This document shows positions 1 to 10,668 of a DNA stretch of 64,000 nucleotides, piece after piece. The stretch is taken from the NCBI GenBank assembly GCA_024699855.1, contig JAMPIQ010000001.1:4340001-4404000 (forward strand). The letters are read 5' to 3'. The translations under genes and the position numbers were made by a program. Under the pieces are notes generated by a model, which did not search any database, was not told the origin of the DNA, and worked only from the letters and a program-made list of their open reading frames with translations. Numbering within the stretch: position 1 is the first letter of the stretch; the number at the start of each line of letters is the position of its first letter. The stretch is from Aphelenchoides besseyi (taxonomy: Eukaryota; Nematoda; Chromadorea; Rhabditida; Aphelenchoididae).

Positions 1-716
1 GGTTACGTGGAATCAACGTTGTCCAGAGCAATGGTCGATTTCATGCTTAACGAATTGGATTTAACCGAATTGGTGCGTCGAATTGAACTCAAAAGTTTCG
101 GAATCGACGAGCTAATGATACCGACATTACATGCAGCCGATGCAATTGCCGCACCGGGCGGTTTTACTCATCATTGTCTCGAACAAAACATCGCTGTTCA
201 ACATATTACAAGGTAGCTTGTATATGAACGATGTTTAACTGGTCCTTTAGAAAATCTGTGTGGTCGAGTACTGAAGACTGCTATACGGGTCAAATGAGGT
301 AAATCGATCATATTTTGCTTTCTATGTGATTTTTTACAGACATGCAATTTGTATTTTTGGAGTCGAAGATTTGAAGGATCATATTGCGAAATTCCCGAAG
401 TTGTTCGTGAACAAAGTGATGCCGGAATTTGATTGTAAGCGAATTAAAGTGCATTTCACACATTCAATGGTTTCAGGGGCCGCTGTAGTTTGTTGGTACG
501 AAAAGTTGTTCAACAGATCGCATATCGAACCGCCGACAACGTCACGTTTGAACCCAGCTTACTACTTGAACTTGGCTCACGTATGTTAGCACAAATGACC
601 TTTAATTTCCGTTTCAGGTCCGTTATCAGTATCTGAAAGACGCCAACGGGATCGTTTCTCAAGACAAAAAGAAGACGTTTGATTGTCGTGGCAGAAACAT
701 CAAAGTTGCTGGTTAA
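1..716 (+). CDS. Core-2/I-branching glycosyltransferase (GT14), C-terminal part
   Basis: This is the 3' end of a Golgi beta-1,6-N-acetylglucosaminyltransferase-like enzyme of family GT14, which branches O-glycans in the Golgi lumen. The frame is open from base 1, so the N-terminus lies outside the window. Seen: a segment 'SRAMVDFML' followed by 'DELMIPTLHAAD', typical of the GT14 acceptor-side region, then 'GVEDLKDH' and a Cys-containing C-terminal tail ending in '...NIKVAG'. Exons are about 1-209, 342-581 and 618-716, joined by introns of roughly 130 and 36 bp with GT-AG ends. Nematodes carry many GT14 paralogues, so the orthologue is not assigned. The family assignment is from recognised motifs, not a search. 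Confidence 0.75.
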
Positions 717-799
717 AATTTCTACGACCTACTTTTATTCACTTCGGTTTATATTCCTTCCAACGGGTACTCTTATTTCTAATAAACTAATTGTTTAAT

Positions 800-1450
800 A
801 CATTAGCGAGCAAAAGTCTGGACATTTTTCCGATGTTCAGTTAGAAGCGCATTTAGTTGCGCTGTTGTTTGCGCATTTAAAAAGAGTTCTTTAAAGAAAT
901 GTAGAGCATTGTCTTAACTTCAATTCAACACCAAATATGCATTATGTTGAACGTTCTCTATAGAAATTGGTTTCGACAACAGCAAATCGATTGAAAAATC
1001 TGGACAATTTTACAAAAATGTAGAAAACCGTCAGGATGACTTGGTTTATTTAAAGAAATACAATGAAATAAGTTCAGTATTTTGTCGCGCATTCTTTCTG
1101 TTTGATAACGCTTGACAACGGCGGGGTAATGGCTCGATCAATTTCTTGAGTTAGGAAGAGTGGGTTTGAGACCATTGATACGAAGGTTTCGCAAAAAGTT
1201 CTTCCCGTTTTTGAACTTTTTACCACGGAGACCTTCTTGGACCTTTGACCAAAGATTTTCGATCGGATTGTTTTTATTCGACGTTTTCAGATAGAACCAA
1301 CTCCGCGTTTCCCCGTGTTCTAAACGAAACTTAAACAACAGAGTCAACGAAATCGTTTATCCAAAGTAAAGAAATCGGTGGCTGCAAGACCCGCCTTTTC
1401 GACTTCTTCTCGTAACAACCATCATGGCTCTAAATAGGGTTTAAACCGAG
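800..1450 (-). mobile_element. Decayed Tc1-like transposon fragment
   Basis: On the minus strand at 1138-1270 the reading 'NPIENLWSKVQ' is the signature that surrounds the third acidic residue of Tc1-family DDE transposases. The remainder of the transposase is broken by stops. At 806-830 the sequence 'GCGAGCAAAAGTCTGGACAT' resembles the Tc1-type terminal inverted repeat (…GCAAAAGTATTCGGACA), and the same 'AGTCTGGACAATTTT' phrase recurs near 994-1012. The other terminus was not found, so the element is truncated or strongly eroded. It fills most of the 1-kb gap between the glycosyltransferase and the next gene. Confidence 0.6.
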
Positions 1451-1758
1451 AACAAACGCATTAGGTCAGAAGATCAAACCTCGCAAGATCCCATCGATAA
1501 GTGTCCCAATGAATGGCTAATGACTTTTGAGACTTGGACATCTTGTGAATCTTAAGCTTCTTCGGGATTAATGTGTTGCGGTTTCATGCACAAGCTTCTG
1601 TATAAAAATTCATTTCTAGCAAATCGCATATTTTTATGTGTGAACTGTGTAAAAACGTTATCATAGACTTCTCTAGCGGAGCTTTTTGCGTTAAAAATTT
1701 GTTATCAAAACTTTTCTAAGAATACAATACCTTATGCTCTTTTGCGGCCAACATCAAC

Positions 1759-2386
1759 GTGCGCTTCGTTTTGAGCGGATTTACTTCTTGGAATCTTCAT
1801 TCTTCGAGCATTTTTTCGCTCGGCTTTAAGATTTTGTTGTTAATAGCATTGTTTGGCGTTTTATTCGATTTTGTGTCGTCCATATTTTCGCATCAGAGTT
1901 TAACTAAATTCATTTATTTTCAGATATTTAGAGAATTCTGGGAGCTCAAATGGGGGATTTTGAGAGAATTTAAGTCAACAGTAGAAATTTATGTGCGAAA
2001 CTTGAACAGCTAGATGAATACTTAACAATTGCTAATATATCGTGGTTCAATTGCAGATTGACCCAGATCGACTTCTCAAAGCAATATTGATCTCGAGTCT
2101 GTGCTTCTTGATCGGATACTACGTTTACAACAAATATACTCGTAGATTACTTTGTTCTTAAAAATTTCAAAATCTAACTAACGCATTATTTTTTCAGGAC
2201 GTCAATTCCCTTAAATGGGCATTGATCGGTGGAATTACAAGCAACTTCATGTTGATTGTCTACGCTTGGTTTGCCGATGGTCAAGGTTGCTGGCAAATGG
2301 TAGTGGCTCCGCTTCTCATGTACGGCGTTCTTGTTGTCGCGCGCTCGCGTAATATCCGGTCGTACGCCCGCCGTTCCGCGACCTGA
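1759..2386 (+). CDS. Unknown multi-pass membrane protein, 5' end unresolved
   Basis: I do not recognise this protein. Supported exons are about 1924-1980 (frame reading '…REFWELKWGILREFKST'), a second after the acceptor near 2056 ('IDPDRLLKAILISS…'), and a third after the acceptor near 2197 ('DVNSLKWALIGG…') ending with a stop at 2384-2386. The frames join in phase if the second exon ends at a weak GT just before 2125. Each of exons two and three holds a strongly hydrophobic helix, and the C-terminus is Arg-rich (RSRNIRSYARR). The open frame continues upstream through another hydrophobic stretch to 1759, but no ATG is present there, so the first exon or start is missing. Function unknown. Confidence 0.4.
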
Positions 2387-2837
2387 TAGGGCGTGCGTCC
2401 GGCAGAAAGTCGATCCGCCCTTTTTTTTTCATGATCCTTATATCTTTGTTGCTATTGTTTTATTCTCCAACGGTTAATAAAGAACTGACTTCCCCTAATC
2501 CAGTGGAGTAAGAAATCATTCTTATCTGTTATTTTATGTTGTGATTTTCGTATAGTATAATAAAAGAGCAATTCTGTGGTCTTTTGTTTATTTGAATTTT
2601 TTAAGCGGGAGTTTTGAGGGTTTGATTTGGAAAAATTGGGCTATAATTTGAAATCGGCGCTGACAGTTCGGTTTTCGTAGATATCTTCCTTGTTCGTTTC
2701 ACACATTTTCAACAACTGTGCCGGATAAATTGGGTTTAGAAGTGTGTTGCAATTATTACAGTTGTTTTCCACAAGTTCTATTCTTTATAATAATACACCT
2801 CAACTTTTATTTAACTAAAGAAACACGTAAAAAAACA
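2387..2837. other. Convergent 3' intergenic region
   Basis: No gene seen. AT-rich sequence between the stop codons of the membrane-protein gene (+) and the first FABP gene (-). AATAAA-type signals occur on the plus strand near 2475-2480 and 2560, consistent with polyadenylation. Confidence 0.5.
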
Positions 2838-3477
2838 TTACGCAACTCGAGTGAACGATCGTTTTGCCACAACTCCATTTGCTTCTTCAGTCATAAGAAG
2901 TTTGTCGCCTTCCACCCAACTAAAATCAACATCTACTTTCTACTTGTTTATTAATTCTCACCGTCTGGTCACAGCAGGAACTGTTTTTTCGCCTTCAAGA
3001 GACTCCTGCTTCTCAACCAAAACTCCATCTTCATCGGTGTAAGTTGCCCTACAGCTCAATAATCAACGAACAAGTGGTTTTACTTACCAAAATGTCCGAC
3101 CATCTGAAAATAATTATTAACGGTTATCGTATGAATGTAAGCTTACCTATCGTCGTGATCTTATTTCGTTTGTTAAGAGCAAAATTCCATGAGTGATTCT
3201 TGAACGCGCTTTCAATTGCAACGTGCCATTCATCACCGTCAACGGTTATTTTTACCAGCGGTTTCTGAGTTGACGCAACTTTACGTAATATCATTCCGAT
3301 ACCAACTGCCTGTAAAGGACCCAATTTTAAACTATAATTCTAACCATAAAGTAACCTTCAAGAAAGCATCCACGTTTTCGGCCTAAAGTAATCAATGTCC
3401 TTAAAGATGATGTCAGTTGTTCTTACCGATTCGTGTTTCCACGATCCAACGAGCTGTTTCACTTTGTCGCTCGTCAT
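2838..3477 (-). CDS. Fatty-acid-binding protein, copy 1
   Basis: Cytosolic lipid chaperone of the intracellular lipid-binding protein (FABP/calycin) family, which carries fatty acids or retinoids in a ten-strand beta barrel. Start ATG at 3477. Read on the minus strand the exons join as MTSDKVKQLVGSWKHES | AENVDAFLK | AVGIGMILRKVAS…KITTI | DGRTFW | ATYTDEDG…TR | WVEGDKLLMTEE…FTRVA, stop at 2838. This has the family layout: N-terminal 'GSWK', helix region 'FLKAVGIGMILRK', and the C-terminal 'R-x-F/Y' pair (RSFTRV) that contacts the carboxylate. About 130 residues, the usual size. It lies head-to-tail with a second FABP gene 430 bp away with the same exon plan, so the two are a tandem duplication. 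Confidence 0.85.
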
Positions 3478-3909
3478 TGTATCTCGATTGAAACTGAAAT
3501 GTGAAATTGCAATAAAACGAAGCAATCGAGCAATAAGCGGATGATCTGTCAGATTTGTTGCAACCAACCGCGCTGAAACCTCAAACCGCAATGAATGGTT
3601 TTAAGCGGCAAAATGCGTCAATTAAATTCCCGTTTTGTGTAGTAGAGCACAAGAACAAAACAACTCGAATGATTCGAAATGATCGGAGTTCAACTTTGAT
3701 GTTGTCGGTGTTGTTGGTGCTTATCTTCCGCGCTGCTTTCTTGTACTTTACCCAACCAATCGAACGTTTTTTCGTCAATTCCAATGCACAAAACTGTTCT
3801 TCACACACCCAATCGCGACATCATGTAGTAGACAAAGTTCAAAACTCCCAATGATTGTTTTATTTCTAGGCAAAACTAATTAAACAATCATAAGGCTGTA
3901 AATCAGAAG

Positions 3910-4443
3910 TTATTCTTCGACACGCGTAAAAACTCGTCGAGAAATCACACCGTCACATTCCTCTACGATGATTAACTTTCCGTTCTCGACGTATCTTTTC
4001 GTGATACTCGGAATATTTTTTGGTTCTTTTTCATGCCGCTCTTGAACGTCCGTCTGCGTACCATCTGGTTCGATTGTTGTTGTCAACCTAAATAATCAAC
4101 ATAAGTCAACATTCTTTCTTTCTTTACACACCAAAACGTTCTTCCATCGATGGTCGTGTGCAACAATCTTTTTCCGAATTTTGTGATCTTCCAATCGTGG
4201 TTCTTAAATGCGGACTCGATGAAAATGCTCCAGGTATCGTCATCGTTCAATTGTATCCGAACTATTGGCTTTTGTAATGCGGCAACTTTTCTTAGCACAA
4301 AATTGATTCCAATCTTCTAAATTCCATTAAAACTAACCATCACAATGTGAACTACTTGCCTTTAGAAACTCATCGCTATTCTCCGCCGATTCATGACGCC
4401 ATGTGCCAATTAACTCTCGTTGTTTCTCATTTAAGACGGTCAT
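3910..4443 (-). CDS. Fatty-acid-binding protein, copy 2
   Basis: Second FABP-family gene. Start ATG at 4443; N-terminus MTVLNEKQRELIGTWRHES, then 'ENSDEFLK', 'KIGINFVLRKVAA', 'TTIDGRTFW', and a last exon ending 'SRRVFTRVEE' with the stop at 3910-3912. The conserved start (GTW), the helix-turn-helix region and the terminal R-x-F pair match the neighbouring copy and the family. The first intron appears to begin with GC instead of GT: FLK-codon AAG followed by GCAAGT. Only that choice gives the same spacing as copy 1 (FLK then ten residues to RKVA); a GT two codons on would add a residue. Role: cytosolic fatty acid or retinoid transport. Confidence 0.85.
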
Positions 4444-4676
4444 TACAGCGTTTTTTGTCGACTAAAAGTTCGAAGAATAAGATGAAAACGACACGTAGAT
4501 TTCAATGAAAACACAAACAACGTAATAAAGTTAATGGCCACCTCGATCGACTGTCGGTTTGGTGTTCGACAGAACGAGAATAACAGGTGAACCCAAAAAG
4601 TAATAAGACAGGAAAATACCCAACAGCTCTGTGGTTCTTGACTTTTTCGCCCAAACAAAAAACTCGCGACCTCCAA

Positions 4677-4976
4677 TCAATTTACGCAAAATCGCAACGT
4701 TTGTGCAAATTTACTAAAAAAAATTTGTAGAACGGCTTCTGGTTCGGAAACGAACGGCCATTTGTGCAAATAACATAAACAAATGCCGGTCAGAACTCTT
4801 GCAGAACCCCCACCGATGCGTGAAGGTCGATCGCGAATTTCGACGATCCTTCCGACGCGAATCCCGTTTCGTTCACAAAAAGTCAAAAGGCCATTGAGGT
4901 GTGTGATTTCAAGTTCCAGCCGACGGAATTTCGTGTCACGTTCGCTCAGCTGTTCGAGAAATAGTTGAGCAGTCAA
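4677..4976 (-). CDS. Possible exon of unknown coiled-coil protein
   Basis: An open frame without ATG on the minus strand reads a charged, heptad-like helix (LFLEQLSERDTKFRRLELE) followed by 'NGIRVGRIVEIRDRPSRIGGG'. Codon use resembles neighbouring genes, but no partner exons were identified and the 3' part after '…GGGSARVLT' loses coding character. It may be an internal exon of a gene lying between FABP copy 2 and the phospholipase, or chance. Confidence 0.25.
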   Translation of the reverse strand: MTAQLFLEQLSERDTKFRRLELEITHLNGLLTFCERNGIRVGRIVEIRDRPSRIGGGSARVLTGICLCYLHKWPFVSEPEAVLQIFFSKFAQTLRFCVN

Positions 4977-5251
4977 AGTCGGTTTTATTTTCGTTCACGC
5001 TCACTCCTCTCTAATTAGATAATGCGCATCAGAAGAAGACGACCACTCACTATCAAAGGATAACAAGTCACATCCCTCGATATCAATGAGAGAAGTTCTT
5101 CGTAGTCAGTAGTAGTGATTGGAAGTGTTGGGCAGATCTGAGTTGATTGAAAATGTAAATTTGAATTGAAACAAATCCCCGGCAAGAGCAATCAGACTCT
5201 TCATTTTGCTTCCAATCGAACAGTTCGAACGCAATTGACCGGCGGTTTGCA

Positions 5252-6672
5252 ATGCCCGCTCCAACGTCCAATTCAACGACATCAACATCTGATTCGCGCA
5301 AATCGAAAACACCTTCAACTGAGAAAGCACCGATTCCACCGTCAATTGTAGCTCCTGGTACAGAACTCAATCCGGCTCTCGCTATTGAAGTGGCCACAAA
5401 TACAGCGCCCAAAGTACCAGAAAAACTTCAAGCTCCACGTTCGTCGAATGGTCTTCGTGGACTCAACGAGCCGATCACTTCGACTTTGCCCGTCGATCCG
5501 AATGGAAAACTCAACGCTTTGCCCAAAGAAGTTGCAATATCGTGCAGCGGATGTGGATTTCTTGGAACATATCATTTCGGTGTTATGATTGCTTTTCAAA
5601 GAAACGCAAAAGTAAAAACGTTTAATTGAATTTGACCACTTTCCTGTTTAGGCACTTCTTTCGCGAGTCACACGTTTTGCTGGCGCTTCGGCTGGTTCAC
5701 TTGTTGCTACATTGATGGTTTTAGCTCCCGATTCATTAGAAGACGGTCTGCACCAAATGTACGAAATGGCCGATGAACTACATCGTCTCCCATTAGGAGC
5801 TCTTTCTCCCGGTTTTTACTTATCTGAACGATTGGGTACCATGTAAGTAAGAAGCTGACAGTTCTCCATAAACTTTTAGTGTCAATCGTTATTTGCCTGA
5901 AGACGTACGAGCTGCCAACAATCGGCTTTTCATTTCACTTACTCGTCAAAAGAATAAGACAAATCGAATGGTTAGTGAGTACGCAAATCGAGTATGTTGG
6001 ACAACAAAAAATGTCACAATTGAGTTTAGGAATACCTGGCTCGTTGTTTGAGTGCGAGTTGTTTTATTCCGATTTATTCGTCCGGCTATTACGCCGTTCC
6101 ACCGGTCATTGATAACGAAGTGTTCGATCGCTTCGTTCTTCTCATATCGATTAGTTTCAGCCCTACATTGATGGCGGTTATAGCATGAATCTTCCGGTCT
6201 TCGAGGACATCCCCACAATTACAATCAGTCCATTCAGCGGTTCAGCGTTGATTGCACCACAGGATCGAAATCGTTTCGAATGGAAAATGACTTTGGGTTC
6301 TCAGATCATGAAAGTAAAGTGGTTTTTCCACTGCGATCATTACTATTCATTTTCAGGTTAACATGCAAAACATTATGCGGTAAGTAAGAAGCACAGTTCA
6401 TCGACTTCCCTATTTGGCTTCCAGTGGAGCTCATTCGCTGTTTCCACCGTCATCGAAAGTACTTCACGCGTACTACGAAATGGGCTATCGAGATGGATTG
6501 AAGTTCTTACTCACCAACGGACTGTTAGAACGTGGAAACGGCAGTGAGTGTTGATCTTTACATCTTTGTGCATTGATCTCAAATAAACATCTTTTGGATC
6601 TCAAATACTACGATTGCAGTTTACATTTTATTGATGAGCATCAAACAGCTTTTACCCAATCACATGATGTAA
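5252..6672 (+). CDS. Patatin-like phospholipase / triacylglycerol lipase (PNPLA family)
   Basis: Lipid-droplet or membrane acyl hydrolase of the PNPLA (adiponutrin/ATGL) type. Start ATG at 5252 opens a Ser/Thr/Pro-rich leader of about 95 residues. Then comes the oxyanion-hole segment '[14 protein letters not shown]', the nucleophile elbow 'GASAGS' (G-x-S-x-G) in exon 2, and the Asp of the catalytic dyad in 'YIDGGYS', followed by '[12 protein letters not shown]' and a helix '[15 protein letters not shown]' as in ATGL. Several 40-60 bp introns. The 3' end is uncertain: the best in-phase join after 'ERGNG' gives a short tail ending in a stop at 6670-6672. An open stretch at 6703-6948 follows an acceptor but does not fit the phase of any donor I can see. 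Confidence 0.85.
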
Positions 6673-6702
6673 TGACAATAAAATAAAAAACACAACTCGT
6701 AG

Positions 6703-6948
6703 GGTCCACATTCGGTGGTCAAAAAGCAGAACTTTGCTTCAACTGAAAACCAGGATTCGCATCTGAATGCTCTTCATCACCCACCTTCAGTAACAAACAA
6801 ACTCAACGCAATTAAAAGAAACAAACATCCAAGGTGTTTGAGATGCATGTTGAATGAAACCAAAAAACGTTGGACCGCACACAAAGATTGTCAAGCAAAG
6901 AATGTTAGTGAAAAAAGTGATTCTATTCGATCAGTTCTTTTAAAATAA
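6703..6948 (+). other. Open stretch, possible alternative last exon of the PNPLA gene
   Basis: Directly after a 'CTCGTAG' acceptor, 81 codons are open and end in TAA at 6946-6948. The product would be Lys/Asn/His-rich with a 'CLRCML' motif and no recognised domain. The phase (0) does not match the upstream donors (phase 1 or 2), so its connection is unproven. Confidence 0.25.
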
Positions 6949-7019
6949 CATCTTTCACTTCCTATTGTACTGTTTAGTTGTTGCGATGTTTGGTTTATTT
7001 TATGAAAGGGTTAAAAACT

Positions 7020-7291
7020 TTAATGTCCATTACAAGCTCTATGATTAGATGAGCGTATGAAGTGATCGGAATATTTGACCGTATCATCATCGCTACTTTC
7101 TGAATCATCTTTCGGCCCTCGAGTGCTATTGAGCTGACAACAAATCGTAAAGTTCAATGAAGGGGAAACGTTAGTTCATCAGATTTAGTTGTAACAAGAT
7201 CTACGGCAAATACTAAAGGCAACAACCTTATAAACGTTCCTGTTGAGCTCACCGCAAAAATAATTAATGCAAGAAGTTGAATCGCCATCAT
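7020..7291 (-). CDS. Small secreted acidic peptide precursor
   Basis: Too short for ordinary gene calling. Start ATG at 7291 begins a clear signal peptide, MMAIQLLALIIFA. One intron, with either a GTGAGC donor right after 'IIFA' or a GTATTT donor 13 codons later, joins in phase 0 to 'LNSTRGPKDDSESSDDDTVKYSDHF…' and a stop at 7020-7022. The mature part is about 35-50 residues, strongly acidic in the middle (SESSDDD), and has one Cys. The intron contains a CTAAC branch-like sequence and a TTGTTGTCAG acceptor. Not recognised; it could be a secreted peptide or a neuropeptide-like precursor, although no dibasic cleavage site is evident. Confidence 0.5.
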
Positions 7292-7523
7292 TTTGCTATG
7301 AGCACGAGTGTTTCTATGTTAATACATTGCACTGCGGTTCTTCTATTGATTCAATAAGCTAAATGTTCTCGAATGACAAGAAGAATGTAACTGTCCTTCA
7401 AGTACTCAGCGCTCTCATCTCACGTCGATTGTCCTTCGGTTGGCTCTCGATTTTGGCAAAATGTTTTACGACTTTTGGGACAAAAGTATGTGAAAATTCT
7501 TCATCGGAAAGAATTCGCTTAGA

Positions 7524-8038
7524 ATGTCGTTGGAAGAAGTGGAACGAGAGATTCAATTGAGTGATCACGAGATCTTCGCCCATTCCTCGGTAATGAAACC
7601 GGAAGTCGAAAAGTTTCGCGAGAATTTTATTGCTAACGAACGGTATAAGGAGTTCGATGGACTGATCAGAAAGAATCATCGGGTAAGTTCGCTTGCGACT
7701 ACCAACTCTCAGTTCATGTAAGCTTTAGATCTACGAAGCAAATGAGCTTCTTCCGAGTTTGCATGTCGAACGGTTGAGCGGACTTCTGAAAAGTTTGGAA
7801 AAATTGGACGAATCGATGAAACGAATTGTTGATGGACGATTTTCGGAAGTGAGTTTTTGGTGTTTCTTTTTGATTTCTGTTGCAGAAGGAACTGAAACAG
7901 ATCGATTTGTCTAATCTGACTCAAATGGACATCGTGCGCGTCGCCGAAGCCAAATTACGGGAGACACAAATTCACCACTTGGACTCAATCGCCGAACTCT
8001 CCACCGAAAACTCGGATCGTGAACAAACGGATGAGTGA
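7524..8038 (+). CDS. BLOC-1 subunit 5 (Muted)-like coiled-coil protein
   Basis: Start ATG at 7524, directly after a CTTAG acceptor. Three exons join in phase 0: [14 protein letters not shown]…IRKNHR | [16 protein letters not shown]…GRFSE | [11 protein letters not shown]…, stop at 8036-8038. About 145 residues, predominantly amphipathic helix. The order 'H-x-x-V-x-x-x-E-V-x-x-F-x-x-x-F', a charged helix, then 'IYEANE-LLP' and 'L…[15 protein letters not shown]' parallels vertebrate BLOC1S5 (HRPVIQGEIRYFVKEFEEK … IHETNEHTLP …). BLOC-1 acts in cytoplasm on endosome to lysosome-related-organelle sorting. The match is from memory and remote, so another helical complex subunit is possible. It lies 151 bp upstream of GNL2 on the same strand. 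Confidence 0.5.
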
Positions 8039-8189
8039 GATTGTCTATCAGACTTTCGAAGTCAAATCGTACGTACGGTGATTCAGTTGATCTCAATAAA
8101 CACAACTTTCAATTTTGCTCTTTTTGATTGTCGTTGCATACGACTCGTTATTTTTGTCGGCTCTTAGTTCCAATTTCGTTGTTTAGGTG

Positions 8190-10597
8190 ATGGCAAACAA
8201 ACGGAAGTCGTTGAAGGGATCGCGGAATGGTGAAAGTTCGAGCAAAACGAAACGACCATCCGGTGGGGTTCAGAAGAAAAAGTCTTCTAATCACTCGTTG
8301 AATCCCGATCGTAAGATCGAAAATGCGGGAACAGGAAGTCAGATGCGAACGAAAGCGACAATCAATCGCTTGAGAATGTACAAGAACTTCAAACCAGTGC
8401 GGTAAGTTGCCGGTCTTATTTCTATTAAATGTGATTGTTTTCAGAGACTCAAAAGGCAAAATCATCAAAGCAGCACCTTTCCAGTCGTGGCTAAATGCCG
8501 GCACTGTTGCTAGAGTGGAGCCTCACCGCAAATGGTTTGGTATGAGCAATCGAGTCGATGTCATCGATTACATGTTCGTTTTTAGGCAACACCAAAATCG
8601 TGGGTCAAGAGCAACTTCAGAAGTTCCAGGAGAATTTGGGCAAAGTCCTTAAAGATCCGTTTCAAGTTGTTATGCGACAAACTCGATTGCCAATTTCGTT
8701 GTTGCAAGAAAAAGCGAAAGCAAGTTACTCAGAATTAGGAATACAATTCCAGTGTTTTAGCAACAAAGAGTTCACGTGACAGACACCGAAAGTTTCGAGT
8801 TTACTTTTGGTAAGAAAGCACTTCGAAAACGTCCGACTCTGTCAATCAACACTTTGGAGTCGCTAACTGAGGATGCCGAAAGACGAACATCCGAATACAA
8901 GCAGGAAGGCGATCGATCACTGTTGATCAACCAAGAAGTTGACGAAAGACAAGTAAATCAAAACCCACTGTTCAAAGCCGGTCGTTCGAATCGTGTTTGG
9001 GGAGAACTGTACAAAGTTATCGATTCTTCCGATGTGGTCGTTCAAGTCATCGATGCTCGAGATCCCGAAGGCACTCGTTGTAAACATGTTGAAGAGTTTT
9101 TGCGCAAAGAAAAACCACACAAACATTTGATTCTGTTGATGAACAAAGTCGATTTAGTTCCCACTTGGGTGACGGTGAGCGCTTTCTTTCATTACAACAT
9201 TAAAGTCCTTTTGTTTCAGAAAAAGTGGCTTAATATTCTATCAAAAGAAATACCAACGATTGCATTTCATGCATCTATTCAACACTCGTTCGGGAAAGGC
9301 TCACTAATCAATGTTCTGCGACAATTTCGACAACTTCACAAAGATCGTCAACAGGTGACGAATGATTTGTTTGCATTGTTTTATCTCCGCTTCAGATCAG
9401 TGTTGGTTTCATCGGATATCCAAATGTTGGCAAATCGTCGGTTGTGAACACGTTGAGAAAGAAGAAAGTTTGCAAAGCGGCACCGTTGGCTGGTGAAACA
9501 AAGTACTGGCAGGTAAAGAAGTCCGACATCTATTTCAATTATGTTTGTAATTTAGTACGTGACTTTAATGAAGAAGATCTTTCTCATCGACTGTCCGGGA
9601 GTTGTCTATCCACAAGGAGACACGGAAACACAAATAATCTTAAAAGGAGTGGTATGTTTCACTTTTTGATTGAAAGATTATTCGTCGACCTTAAGGTTCG
9701 TGTTGAAAATGTGACTGATCCCGAGAATCACGTTCAAGGAGTTTTGGATCGTGTTAAACGTACACATTTGGCCAAACACTACAATCTGGAAGGAGACGAT
9801 GATTGGAGCGATTCGGAAGAGTTCTTGACCAAAATTGCTCTCAAATCTGGTCGTCTATTGAAGGGCGGTGAACCGGACATCACAACTGTGGCCAAAATGG
9901 TTCTCAACGATTTTCAACGCGGAAAACTTCCGTATTTTACGTTACCGCCCGGTTGCAGTGCTGAAAGCACGATGGGCGACGATGAGGTTTGTATTGCGAG
10001 GCTACTCAAGTAATGTAAAGTTTAGGCTCCAATCAATGAAGTCGAAGAGGATGAAGCAGCTCAAGTGACAGATGGCGAGAGTACGTACGCTGAATCAGAT
10101 GATGAAAAGGAAGAAGATGAAAATAAAGATGAAATCAAGGAAGAAACCGATGAAGAATACACGGACATCGAATCCACTTGTTCGGGTCTCACTGATTTGT
10201 CATGCTTTTCGGATTTGGACGAGAAGATCACAGCGGAAGAAATGCCCGAAGGCACGATCGATGCGGGAATATTGACTCCACAACAGAAATCGAAAGTAAA
10301 CTTGAATATCAATTTCATTAGTAATCTTTTGTTTCAGCCCAAGGGACCAGTCAAACGAGATCGAGGTGTTCGCGGAGGCAAGAAGTTTAGCGAAAAGAAG
10401 AAACGTATGGAGAAGTTGAAGAAAAAGCAAATGATCACTTCGATTGTCAATGACAGCGGTGTATGTTTCCACTTTCTAACGTTCCTTTAAGTCACAATTT
10501 CCAGGATGCAAAGATCGTCGACTTCTCGTCCGATCGCAAACGAAACATGTGGTTCAAGAAATTGCAAAAGCGTCGAAAACCAAAACATCAAATGTAG
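8190..10597 (+). CDS. GNL2: Nucleolar GTP-binding protein 2 (GNL2/NOG2)
   Basis: Circularly permuted GTPase needed for late nucleolar assembly of the 60S ribosomal subunit. Start ATG at 8190 lies three bases after a TTTAG acceptor. The protein begins Lys/Ser-rich, then '[20 protein letters not shown]' (NGP1NT domain). The GTPase motifs come in permuted order: 'DARDPEGTR', G4 'NKVDLVP', G5-like '[13 protein letters not shown]', G1 '[12 protein letters not shown]', G3 'DCPGVV'. It ends in an acidic region around 10070-10200 and a basic tail '[13 protein letters not shown]'. At least eight short introns. Length matches the family. Transcribed the same way as, and close behind, the BLOC1S5-like gene. 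Confidence 0.95.
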
Positions 10598-10668
10598 ACC
10601 GTTTGTTGCTGTTAATTGTTAAAATTTTGTTAAATGTTGATTAAAACACAGATTTTATTTCTACCAAC

